NCBI RefSeq assembly: GCF_002797975.1
Contig: NZ_PGET01000001.1
Location: forward strand, 868,001-932,000
Direction: 5' to 3'
DNA: 64,000 nucleotides
Origin: [Clostridium] celerecrescens 18A
GTDB taxonomy: Bacteria; Bacillota; Clostridia; Lachnospirales; Lachnospiraceae
Shown in pieces: positions 36,321 to 44,237 of this stretch. A program made the position numbers and the translations under genes. Position 1 is the stretch's first letter. Every line of letters begins with the position of its first letter. The notes beneath the pieces were generated by a model. That model was not told the DNA's origin. It saw only the letters and a program-made list of their open reading frames with translations, and did no database searches.

Positions 36321-37913
36321 ATGGATCATAAGATGTTTTGCTTTCAGTGTGAGCAGACGGCAGGCTGCAGCGGATGTACGGGCAGCGCAGGAGTGTGCGG
36401 CAAATCTGCCAGCACTGCAAATTTACAGGATGAACTGACAGGGGCCCTGATCGGACTGGCAAAGGCATGCGGCAATAATTCCCCTTTGGATACTACCACA
36501 AGAATCCTTATAGAAGGGCTGTTCACCACCATCACAAATGTAAATTTCAATGATGAAGTTTTAGTAGAGATGATTAAAAGGGTACAGGAAGAAAAAGAAA
36601 AGATCGTGCCGGATTGCAGCAAATGTACTTCTGTTTGCGGAAATACTTCAGATTATGATATGAAGAACATTTGGGAGGCACAGGAAGATATCCGTTCCTT
36701 AAAATCTTTGATTTTATTCGGACTTCGGGGCGTTGCAGCCTATGCCTATCATGCTATGGTTTTAGGATATGAAGATGAAGGGGTCAATCATTTCTTTTAT
36801 AAGGCATTGTCAGTCATTAGCTATGATCTGACCATGGAGCAGCTGCTTCCGGTGGTTCTTGAAGTGGGAGAAATCAATTTAAAATGTATGGAATTGCTTG
36901 ACAAAGCAAATACCACCGCATTTGGAACTCCGGAGCCAACCAAAGTGCCTCTTGCCATTGAAAAAGGTCCGTTTATCGTAATCACCGGACATGATTTATA
37001 TGATTTAAAACAGCTTCTTGAGCAGACAAAGGATAAGGGGATCAATATCTATACCCATGGAGAGATGCTTCCGGCTCATGGCTATCCGGAATTAAAGAAA
37101 TATCCTCATTTAAAGGGAAATTTCGGAACTGCCTGGCAGAATCAGCAAAAAGAATTTGATAACCTTCCAGCACCCATTCTCTTTACCACAAACTGCCTGA
37201 TGCCTGTGAGAAATAGCTATGCCGACCGTGTATTCACCACAGAAGTGGTTTCCTATCCGGAAATGGTCCATATAGGAGAGGACAAAGACTTTACCCCTGT
37301 CATTGAAAAAGCGCTGGAGCTTGGCGGATATGAGGAAGACCATGAAATGACAGGAATCAACGGCGGTAAAGAAGTCATGACAGGATTTTCCCATGGAACC
37401 GTATTGGGAGTTGCAGATCAGGTCATTGATGCAGTGAAGCAGGGAGCGATCAGCCACTTCTTCTTAGTAGGCGGCTGTGACGGTGCTAAGACAGGAAGAA
37501 ATTATTATACCGATTTTGTAAAGCTGACTCCTAAGGATTCTATTATCTTAACTCTTGCCTGCGGAAAATACCGTTTTAACGACCTTGACCTTGGAACCAT
37601 TGGTGGCCTTCCAAGAATTATGGATATGGGGCAGTGTAATGATGCATTCAGTGCCATCAAGGTAGCGGTGGCTCTGGCAGAAGCCTTTGGATGCGGGGTC
37701 AATGAACTTCCCTTGTCCATGATATTATCCTGGTATGAGCAGAAGGCAGTGTGCATTCTTCTTACCTTGCTTCACCTTGGAATCAAGAATATCTACCTGG
37801 GGCCATCCTTACCTGCATTCTTATCACCAAATGTATTAAACTTCCTTGTTGAAAACTACGGAATATCACCCATCAGCACACCGGAAGAGGATATAAAGAA
37901 AATTCTTGGATAA
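36321..37913 (+). CDS. hcp: Hybrid cluster protein (hydroxylamine reductase)
   Basis: The roughly 530-residue protein starts MDHKMFCFQCEQTAGCSGC, containing the N-terminal cysteines of the cubane cluster. Hybrid-cluster ligands follow, including a Glu/His region (FSHGTVLGVADQV) and Cys residues in TTNCLMP, VGGCDGA and LACGKYRF. Hcp reduces NO or hydroxylamine and acts in nitrosative stress and protein S-nitrosylation. ATG 36321 is preferred; a TTG at 36309 is also possible. It is followed by a DUF1858 gene, a frequent partner. Confidence 0.95.
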   Translation: MDHKMFCFQCEQTAGCSGCTGSAGVCGKSASTANLQDELTGALIGLAKACGNNSPLDTTTRILIEGLFTTITNVNFNDEVLVEMIKRVQEEKEKIVPDCSKCTSVCGNTSDYDMKNIWEAQEDIRSLKSLILFGLRGVAAYAYHAMVLGYEDEGVNHFFYKALSVISYDLTMEQLLPVVLEVGEINLKCMELLDKANTTAFGTPEPTKVPLAIEKGPFIVITGHDLYDLKQLLEQTKDKGINIYTHGEMLPAHGYPELKKYPHLKGNFGTAWQNQQKEFDNLPAPILFTTNCLMPVRNSYADRVFTTEVVSYPEMVHIGEDKDFTPVIEKALELGGYEEDHEMTGINGGKEVMTGFSHGTVLGVADQVIDAVKQGAISHFFLVGGCDGAKTGRNYYTDFVKLTPKDSIILTLACGKYRFNDLDLGTIGGLPRIMDMGQCNDAFSAIKVAVALAEAFGCGVNELPLSMILSWYEQKAVCILLTLLHLGIKNIYLGPSLPAFLSPNVLNFLVENYGISPISTPEEDIKKILG

Positions 37914-37946
37914 TATAAATAATTAATAAATCAGGAGGATTATCAT

Positions 37947-38129
37947 ATGATAACGAAAGAAATGTATATTGGAGAAATATTAAGAAGCAATCCAAAGGCA
38001 GCGGAGATTTTAATGAGCTGCGGCATGCACTGTCTGGGATGTCCGTCATCCCAGATGGAATCCTTAGAAGATGCATGTATGGTACACGGGCTTGATGCAG
38101 ACGCAGTGCTGGACAAGCTGAACCAATAA
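37947..38129 (+). CDS. DUF1858 redox-disulfide domain protein
   Basis: The 60-residue protein carries [11 protein letters not shown] near residue 25 and EDACMVHG. It is closely similar to the copy after lon at 25806 and sits 33 nt after hcp with AGGAGG upstream. Such proteins commonly accompany Hcp and may shuttle electrons or thiols to it; no activity is established. Confidence 0.92.
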   Translation: MITKEMYIGEILRSNPKAAEILMSCGMHCLGCPSSQMESLEDACMVHGLDADAVLDKLNQ

Positions 38130-38144
38130 GGAAAGAGGTGTAAC

Positions 38145-38765
38145 ATGAGTGCCTTTTTAGGACCGATTCATACTTGGTTATATAACAAAATAAAATTTCA
38201 GGATGCAATGACTGATGCAATTTTAGACTTCGCAGAAGAAAATGGCTGCGGCAAAGAGCTTAGGGCCAGGACTGACAGCAGATACGGAGTGCTTTTAAAC
38301 GGAAATCTGGAGGATATGATCGATACGGGCAATATCCACGGCTGGCTGCAGGAAAAAGTGAGCCTGGTGGAAAACAGACTTGCTTATGTGGTAACGGAAC
38401 TCATGGGACCGGATCAGGAAAGATTATCTCATATTGTTAATGCTGTCCTGGAATTTGGAAAAAGAAATTCTGCGGATAAAAATATCACTGTACGCAAAGG
38501 CTATGATTATCTGGAAAGTACCTTGCTTAACGGCATGCCCTGTGACAGAGTGAACGAGCTGGTACAGGAAACGGAAGACAGCCTGGTATGGAGACAGACC
38601 CAGGATATCCATGGTGCTTATTGGACGATGATCCATGGGGATGTAACACATTACTATACCTTAAGAGAATCTCTGATAAAAGGAATGTTTGAGGATTCCG
38701 AACTGGAATTTCATCAGATTGAGGATCAGGTATATGAATTGAGGAGACGCTTATGTACGGAATAG
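38145..38765 (+). CDS. Unknown protein in the hcp-hemerythrin operon
   Basis: A 206-residue soluble protein that I do not recognise. It is His- and Tyr-rich toward the C-terminus (DIHGAYWTMIHGDVTHYYTL, about 155-174), with single cysteines near 34, 132 and 204. It lies 15 nt after DUF1858 and overlaps the hemerythrin gene by 13 nt, so it belongs to the Fnr-controlled operon. The His cluster could bind iron or haem, and a link to NO or O2 handling is inferred from neighbours only. Confidence 0.85.
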   Translation: MSAFLGPIHTWLYNKIKFQDAMTDAILDFAEENGCGKELRARTDSRYGVLLNGNLEDMIDTGNIHGWLQEKVSLVENRLAYVVTELMGPDQERLSHIVNAVLEFGKRNSADKNITVRKGYDYLESTLLNGMPCDRVNELVQETEDSLVWRQTQDIHGAYWTMIHGDVTHYYTLRESLIKGMFEDSELEFHQIEDQVYELRRRLCTE

Positions 38766-39301
38766 ATATATTAATGAAGGAGCATGAGAACATTCTGACT
38801 TTTACCGGCTTATTAAGAAGCATCAGCGCCGATATTCTGGAGGGGAAGCCGGTGGATGCTCCCCTGCTGCGGGAGTGCCTTGAATTTGCAAGAAATTACG
38901 CAGATAAGCATCATCACGGGAAGGAAGAAAAGATCCTGTTCCGGATCATGATGGAAAATATGGGACCTGTTGCGGAAAAGCTAATCAGGAATGGTATGCT
39001 TGTGGAACATGATTTGGGAAGATTGTATCTTTCTGAGCTGGAAAAAGCCATTGATGAATATGAGAAACATCCGGGAACAGAGTCAAAGTTAGATATCATC
39101 TCCAATGCGGTTGGCTATGGTGCCTTATTAAAGCGCCATATTGAAAAAGAAGATGAGGCCGCTTATGCATTTGCAGTACGTACACTGGCAGAAGATAAGT
39201 TAAAAGCTGTGGATGATGAAACGGAATCATTTGAAAGACAGGCAAAGGATCAGGGCGTACAGGATAAGTACGAATCCTGGATCCGCGAAAAAACAAGGTA
39301 A
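38753..39301 (+). CDS. Hemerythrin-like domain protein (HHE type)
   Basis: The 182-residue four-helix-bundle protein shows the His/Glu ligands of hemerythrin-like domains: EHEN near residue 10, DKHHHGKEEKILF near 51, LVEHD near 83 and KRHIEKEDE near 128. A di-iron centre is therefore expected. Such proteins bind O2 or NO, or repair Fe-S clusters. It starts inside the preceding gene, so translation is coupled. Confidence 0.88.
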   Translation: MYGIDILMKEHENILTFTGLLRSISADILEGKPVDAPLLRECLEFARNYADKHHHGKEEKILFRIMMENMGPVAEKLIRNGMLVEHDLGRLYLSELEKAIDEYEKHPGTESKLDIISNAVGYGALLKRHIEKEDEAAYAFAVRTLAEDKLKAVDDETESFERQAKDQGVQDKYESWIREKTR

Positions 39302-39348
39302 CACGTACGGGGCGGCCTGAAGGGGAAACAGGCCGTCCCGCCTGTTAC
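39298..39348 (+). other. Long intercistronic hairpin
   Basis: Nested arms GTAACA/TGTTAC (39298-39303 with 39343-39348) and an 11-bp GC-rich stem (39309-39319 with 39329-39339, one wobble) lie between the two hemerythrin genes. There is no T-tract, so it may act in mRNA processing or stability or as an attenuator. Confidence 0.5.
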
Positions 39349-39380
39349 AAGGAAAATACAAAAGAAAGTGGCGTATAGGA

Positions 39381-39788
39381 ATGGAATTAAAAAATTATAT
39401 GGAGCAGCATGATCGGATCCGGGAAGAATTAGTGATCTTAAATAAGTTGTGCAAAAACAGGGACTTAGAACAAACGGCATCGGAAATCGCCTTACATATA
39501 AACAGTCTTGCCGGAAAGCTGAAAATACATTTATCCTCAGAGGATCAGTATCTCTACCCGGCCTTTCTAAGATCCGGTGATTCAAAGCTGATGAATCAGG
39601 CGGAGGAATATCAAAAGGAAATGGGGAACCTGCTTTCCATGTTTACGGAATTTAAGGAAAGGTATAATACGAAGATAAAAATCCTTACAGAAAAGGAAAG
39701 CTTTTTCGGCGAAGCTGAAAAAATCATGAGAAGCATTGATGTGAGAATGCGAAAAGAAGAAAGCGGTTTATACCGTCTGGTAAGATAA
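39381..39788 (+). CDS. Second hemerythrin-like protein, short
   Basis: The 135-residue helical protein has His10 (MEQHDRI), His38 (ALHINS) and His50 with Glu54 (KIHLSSEDQYLYP), matching the first half of a hemerythrin fold. The later helices carry only Glu residues at the expected ligand region (RKEESGLY). A complete di-iron site is therefore uncertain. It is the last gene before a strong terminator and probably belongs to the hcp operon. Confidence 0.75.
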   Translation: MELKNYMEQHDRIREELVILNKLCKNRDLEQTASEIALHINSLAGKLKIHLSSEDQYLYPAFLRSGDSKLMNQAEEYQKEMGNLLSMFTEFKERYNTKIKILTEKESFFGEAEKIMRSIDVRMRKEESGLYRLVR

Positions 39789-39802
39789 GAGAAAAAGGCC
39801 CG

Positions 39803-39841
39803 GAGGCTGTGCACGAAAACTTCGTGTAACAGTCTCTTTTT
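39803..39841 (+). terminator. Terminator closing the hcp-hemerythrin operon
   Basis: GAGGCTGT/ACAGTCTC outer arms and a perfect CACGAA/TTCGTG inner stem (39803-39836) are followed by TTTTT. Confidence 0.85.
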
Positions 39842-39989
39842 ATGTTATAAAACCGTAAAAATGGGAAGGCTAATTCTAAATTCCTTCGTATAAAGAAAGG
39901 GTAAAGATTTTCTAATATTCAGTATCATTTAGTAAAAACGATTTGCATTGTTATCATTTTTTATACTTTTTTAGAAAGGTGTGGTAACA

Positions 39990-40061
39990 GTGATAGGAAA
40001 ACTGAGACTGGAAAGGTTGATGGAGGAGAAACTTAAGGAACCAATGAATGATGAATTTTAA
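39990..40061 (+). CDS. Possible 23-residue leader peptide before the P-type ATPase
   Basis: A GTG-started frame with AAAGGTG upstream encodes 23 residues (VIGKLRLERLMEEKLKEPMN and onward), ending 19 nt before the ATPase start. It is charged and helical. Its placement suggests a leader peptide, but coding has not been shown. Confidence 0.35.
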   Translation: MIGKLRLERLMEEKLKEPMNDEF

Positions 40062-40080
40062 CTGAAAGGAGGAGGATGAA

Positions 40081-42780
40081 GTGGAAAATTGGTATGTAAC
40101 TAGCACAGCAGAGATACTTGAACATTTTAATACGAACGTAAATACTGGAATATCGGATCAAGAGGTAGCAAACCGGCAAAGCAAATATGGGAAAAATGAG
40201 TTTGCAAAGCAGGAAAAAACCAGTCTGATCAAAGAAATTCTGCATCATCTTAAAGATATTTCAACGATAATCCTGCTGTTAGCTGCCTTACTGTCTTTAG
40301 GGATGGCACTGAAGGATGGTCATGGCTTTATAGAGCCAGTTGTAATCGTTTCTATTGTTGTCTTAAATCTAATACTTGCAATTACCCAGGAGCGTGGCGC
40401 TGAAAAAGCTCTGGAGGCATTGTCCAGCTTAAACTCTCCTAATTGTATTGTTATACGGGGTGGCGTACAAAAAGAGATGGATACAAGTGAATTGGTTCCC
40501 GGTGATATCATTAAGCTTCAACTGGGAAGCATTGTTCCTGCCGACGCACGCCTGATTACCAGCACCAATTTACAGGTGGATGAATCAGCGCTCACAGGAG
40601 AAAGCGAGCCTTCGGAAAAAGATGCAGATATTCTGCTGCAGGGCAGTGTTCCCCTTGGAGATCAGCTTAATATGGTATTCTCCAGCTGTCATGTGACATC
40701 AGGACATGGGTTAGCAATGGTCACTGCTACCGGAATGCAGACAGAGATGGGGAAGATTGCCGGATATTTAAACAATTCACAGAAAATAAGAACACCGCTG
40801 CAGCGACGTTTGGAGAAAATAGCAAAGTCCATCAGCATTGTTGCCATAGCTGCAGCGGTATTACTCTTTTCCATCGGTATTTTACAGGGAGAATCCGTTT
40901 GGTCCATGATTATGCTTGCGGCAACGCTGGCTGTAGCAGCAGTACCGGAAACCCTAAATTTAATTGTAACCTTATCCCTTTCCCAGGGTGTAAAAAATAT
41001 GGTGAATAAAAATGCACTGATCCGCAAGCTGACCGCAGTAGAGACTCTTGGTAACACCTCGGTCATCTGCTCAGATAAGACCGGAACACTGACACAGAAC
41101 CGGATGACCATTGAAAAGCTTTGGCTTCCCGGAAATGAGCCGTTTGGAGCCGGAGATGAATTTGTCAAGGATCAGACAGAGCTTCTGAAGTTGTTTGCAC
41201 TGGCAAGTAACGCTTCTGTCCAGGAAGAAGAGGATGGTACCTTAACCATCATGGGAAACCCGACGGAGAAAGCCATTATGCGCCTTCTGCATGAAAAGGG
41301 CTTATCCAAAGAACGTATTTCTGAGCATTACCGCATAGTAGGAGAAATCCCTTTTTCTTCTGAACGTAAGATGATGACCATTGTCTTGGAGGCGTCCTCG
41401 GGAGGATATTTAATTCTTACCAAAGGTGCTCTTGATCGGTTGCCTCTCAAATCATTTGATAAGGAAACAGAAAAAGAAGTTGACTATGTTCATAAGATTT
41501 TTGCCGGAGAGGCACTTCGTGTTCTGGCCCTTGGAATCCGATATTTAAATGAAGCTCCTTCTATGGAAAAGCCAGAGGAAATTGAACAGGATCTGGAATT
41601 ATGCGGGCTTATTGGTTTAATTGATCCGGCTCGTCCGGAAGCAGCCCAGGCAGTGGAAAGGGCAAAGATGGCCGGTATCCGTACCATCATGATCACCGGG
41701 GATCATGCGGCAACAGCAAGTGCAATCGCAAGAAACATTGGAATTCTGGGTGAAAATGAAAAGGTTCTCACCGGACAGCAGCTAAATGAGATGTCAGATG
41801 AAGACCTCTGCAGGAATATCCATCATTACTCTGTTTATGCCCGGGTTTCCCCTGAGGATAAAATCCGAATTGTTGAAGCATGGCAGGAAAATGGGGAAGT
41901 CGTTTCCATGACCGGGGACGGTGTCAATGATACACCGGCATTGAAGGCAGCAGACGTGGGAATCTCCATGGGTCAAAGCGGGACTGAAGTAGCAAAAAGT
42001 GCTTCTGACATGGTCTTAACAGATGATAACTTTGCTACGATTATCGATGCGGTATCAGAAGGAAGGAATGTTTTCTCGAATATCAGAAAAACCGTTTACT
42101 TTCTGTTGGTATGCAATATTTCTGAAATTGTCATTATGCTGGTTGCCCAGTTAAAAGGCTGGGGGATCCCTGTAACTCCAATCATGCTGTTGTTAGTCAA
42201 TGTGCTTGGTGACGGTATTCCAGGTATTTGCTTATCCAGGGATACTTCAGATCCTCGTCTTATGGATCGGGAGCCCATCCGCAGAGACGAAGGATTTTTA
42301 GCCGGCGGACTTCTTCCGGTAATTATACAGCAGACCATTGCATGTTCCGTAGTGGTTCTGGTTGGATATTACATCGGAACGTTCCGGGCACTTCCGGGAA
42401 CGCAGGGACCCTCACAGGCAATCGGACAGACCGTTGCCTTTCTGGTTTTAGGTTGGACCTCCATCCTTCATTTATTTACAGTCCGCAGCAGGAAGTCTAT
42501 CTTCAAACGGACGATTAAGGATAATCCGCCGGTATTATACAGTACTATGGGTATGATCGCAGTATTCAGCCTTCTGGTGGCATTTCCGTCCATAGGAAAA
42601 ATCTTTGGCTTAACTTCTATAGGTTCTAATCACTGGCTGCTTGCAGCTGGTCTTTCCCTAATACCGACGGTCGTAGCCGAGATTGGAAAATTTATTGATG
42701 AACAGACAAACATTCGCGAGATTTATGAATATCGAAATCGTGTGATCCGCCACCGGATAAGAAAAGACGACAGCTTTTAA
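40081..42780 (+). CDS. Calcium-type (P2) cation-transporting ATPase
   Basis: The 899-residue protein has the full P-type order: N-terminal cation ATPase domain, TGES in the actuator (about 175), catalytic Asp in SDKTGTLTQ (about 332), TGDGVNDTPALKAADVG (about 613) and ten helices. The PEXX motif in helix 4 is AAVPETLNL. It resembles bacterial Ca2+ exporters (PacL/PMCA-like). The GTG start at 40081 has AAAGGAGGAGG upstream. A terminator follows at 42821. Confidence 0.93.
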   Translation: MENWYVTSTAEILEHFNTNVNTGISDQEVANRQSKYGKNEFAKQEKTSLIKEILHHLKDISTIILLLAALLSLGMALKDGHGFIEPVVIVSIVVLNLILAITQERGAEKALEALSSLNSPNCIVIRGGVQKEMDTSELVPGDIIKLQLGSIVPADARLITSTNLQVDESALTGESEPSEKDADILLQGSVPLGDQLNMVFSSCHVTSGHGLAMVTATGMQTEMGKIAGYLNNSQKIRTPLQRRLEKIAKSISIVAIAAAVLLFSIGILQGESVWSMIMLAATLAVAAVPETLNLIVTLSLSQGVKNMVNKNALIRKLTAVETLGNTSVICSDKTGTLTQNRMTIEKLWLPGNEPFGAGDEFVKDQTELLKLFALASNASVQEEEDGTLTIMGNPTEKAIMRLLHEKGLSKERISEHYRIVGEIPFSSERKMMTIVLEASSGGYLILTKGALDRLPLKSFDKETEKEVDYVHKIFAGEALRVLALGIRYLNEAPSMEKPEEIEQDLELCGLIGLIDPARPEAAQAVERAKMAGIRTIMITGDHAATASAIARNIGILGENEKVLTGQQLNEMSDEDLCRNIHHYSVYARVSPEDKIRIVEAWQENGEVVSMTGDGVNDTPALKAADVGISMGQSGTEVAKSASDMVLTDDNFATIIDAVSEGRNVFSNIRKTVYFLLVCNISEIVIMLVAQLKGWGIPVTPIMLLLVNVLGDGIPGICLSRDTSDPRLMDREPIRRDEGFLAGGLLPVIIQQTIACSVVVLVGYYIGTFRALPGTQGPSQAIGQTVAFLVLGWTSILHLFTVRSRKSIFKRTIKDNPPVLYSTMGMIAVFSLLVAFPSIGKIFGLTSIGSNHWLLAAGLSLIPTVVAEIGKFIDEQTNIREIYEYRNRVIRHRIRKDDSF

Positions 42781-42820
42781 CCTCATCAAGTAGGGTATAA
42801 TAAAATTTGGACATTTAAGT

Positions 42821-42866
42821 AAGTCCATATGCTTGTATAAAAAATATGAGTATGTGGGCTTATTTT
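42821..42866 (+). terminator. Terminator after the P-type ATPase
   Basis: An 18-bp stem with five G-T wobbles (42821-42838 with 42844-42861, 5-nt loop) is followed by a T-rich run. Confidence 0.6.
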
Positions 42867-42947
42867 AGTGCCTTAAACTGTAAATGCAAACATATCCCCA
42901 AGTGTTTTATTACAACCTGATGACGTTACCGAAAGCCGGTTATAAGA

Positions 42948-43100
42948 ATGAACATTAGGGAGATTGCCGGCAAGCTTTATACATCTGAAAAAACTGACAG
43001 AACAATAGAAGCGTATACTGTAAACTTAACATTCATTCAAAAACTGAGTTGGCAATTAAAGAATTCTGAAAAACTTTAAAATACTACATAATTGAGTATG
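42948..43100 (+). pseudogene. Decayed duplicate of a LuxR-regulator 3' end
   Basis: The region encodes MNIREIAGKLYTSEKTDRTI and onward, then stops at 43079. It matches the LuxR HTH end of the gene at 44238 (REIAGKLYISETTVRTI). The nucleotide similarity continues past the stop codons: AATACTACATAATTGAGTAT occurs both here (near 43080) and after the full gene (near 46750). It is a broken copy produced by duplication; small indels have destroyed the second half of the HTH. Confidence 0.7.
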
Positions 43101-43136
43101 AACCCAAAATTGATCTTATGTATACTTCTTTAGTAG

Positions 43137-43316
43137 AATACAGATCTGGAAGATTTTACAAGTGTTCGTTACTCAGGAGAAGAGCCTGGAAACAATACTT
43201 TTTACCATTTTGAGCTTGGTACTGAAGGATTAGTCCGTTTTATTAAGACCAAGGCAAGCCAGGACAAGAATGTACAGTTACTAAAGATCGTTAACAAATA
43301 CCGCGAAATTGCATAG
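43137..43316 (+). pseudogene. C-terminal fragment of an unrecognised protein
   Basis: A frame of 59 codons (NTDLEDFTSVRYSGEEPGNN and onward, ending KIVNKYREIA) is open but has stop codons directly upstream and no start or ribosome site. Codon use looks protein-like. The family is not recognised. It lies between the LuxR remnant and the LytTR regulator. Confidence 0.4.
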
Positions 43317-43327
43317 GGAGAAAATAT

Positions 43328-44047
43328 ATGTTCAGTGTATGTATTTGTGAAAACAATATAATGACCTTTAATAAGTATAAAGAAATATTGGATATAATTT
43401 CAAAGAAGCATGATATTGATATTTCGATAATGAATTTTCAAAGTGGTGAAATGCTCCTACAGGTACTAAACAATTATTTGGTTGATATTATCTTTATGGA
43501 TATTTATTTGGAGGGAATGAATGGAATCGAGACTGCTAGGCGGCTACAGCAAAATGGTCTTCAGCCTCCCCTTATATTCGTGACAAAGAGTGAAACGCAT
43601 GTATTTGAAGCATTTGATGTCAGGCCGATCAATTATTTAATTAAAGGTAAAGTAACAGTAGAGGAGTTTGAAAGAGTGTTTTTGAGGGCAGTTGATATTG
43701 CCAAGCGGAGAAGAAAGGAGCTTTTACTCTGTAAAGTTCGGGATTGCAATATTGTATTACAAATAAAGGACATTGCCTATATTAAAGTGACAAAGCGCCT
43801 CATTACCGTCTGCTATAAAGGTAGAGAAATTAAATTTTACAGCAGTCTAGTGAAGTTGGAGCAGCAATTACAGGACTATAACTTTTTAAGGATACATCGA
43901 TCCTATATTGTAAATTTGTTGCATATCACTACATTTTGTTCCAATTACGTTATATTAAAAAATGGAAACAGAATACCTATGGGTGCTACCTATGTCAATG
44001 AATTAAAGCAGGCATTTTTTAACTTATATGGCGAAACTAAAAGTTAA
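43328..44047 (+). CDS. LytTR-family response regulator (AgrA-like)
   Basis: The 239-residue protein has a receiver domain (1-120) with Asp in FMDIYLEGMNG near residue 58, and a LytTR DNA-binding domain (about 135-235, RIHRSYIVNL). It usually partners with a membrane kinase of a peptide quorum system, but no kinase, peptide or export gene is adjacent. GGAG precedes ATG 43328. Low GC and position in the island suggest transfer. Confidence 0.9.
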   Translation: MFSVCICENNIMTFNKYKEILDIISKKHDIDISIMNFQSGEMLLQVLNNYLVDIIFMDIYLEGMNGIETARRLQQNGLQPPLIFVTKSETHVFEAFDVRPINYLIKGKVTVEEFERVFLRAVDIAKRRRKELLLCKVRDCNIVLQIKDIAYIKVTKRLITVCYKGREIKFYSSLVKLEQQLQDYNFLRIHRSYIVNLLHITTFCSNYVILKNGNRIPMGATYVNELKQAFFNLYGETKS

Positions 44048-44237
44048 ATTATTATATTGATACTTGAATATTATCATCGATGACTTCGGAATGGGGCAAA
44101 GTTAGTTTAGTATATTGGCTGATTTCGAATGATACGCCAGAGGAATATGAGAAAAGATCATGATCATGTTGAGTTTCAGATTTGACAATTAAAGGGACAT
44201 ACGATATATTCCCCCAATCAGAATTGGAGGAAGAAAA

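Noticed and set aside
36181..37457. Minus-strand frames inside hcp
   Set aside because: They are antisense shadows of a well-conserved gene.
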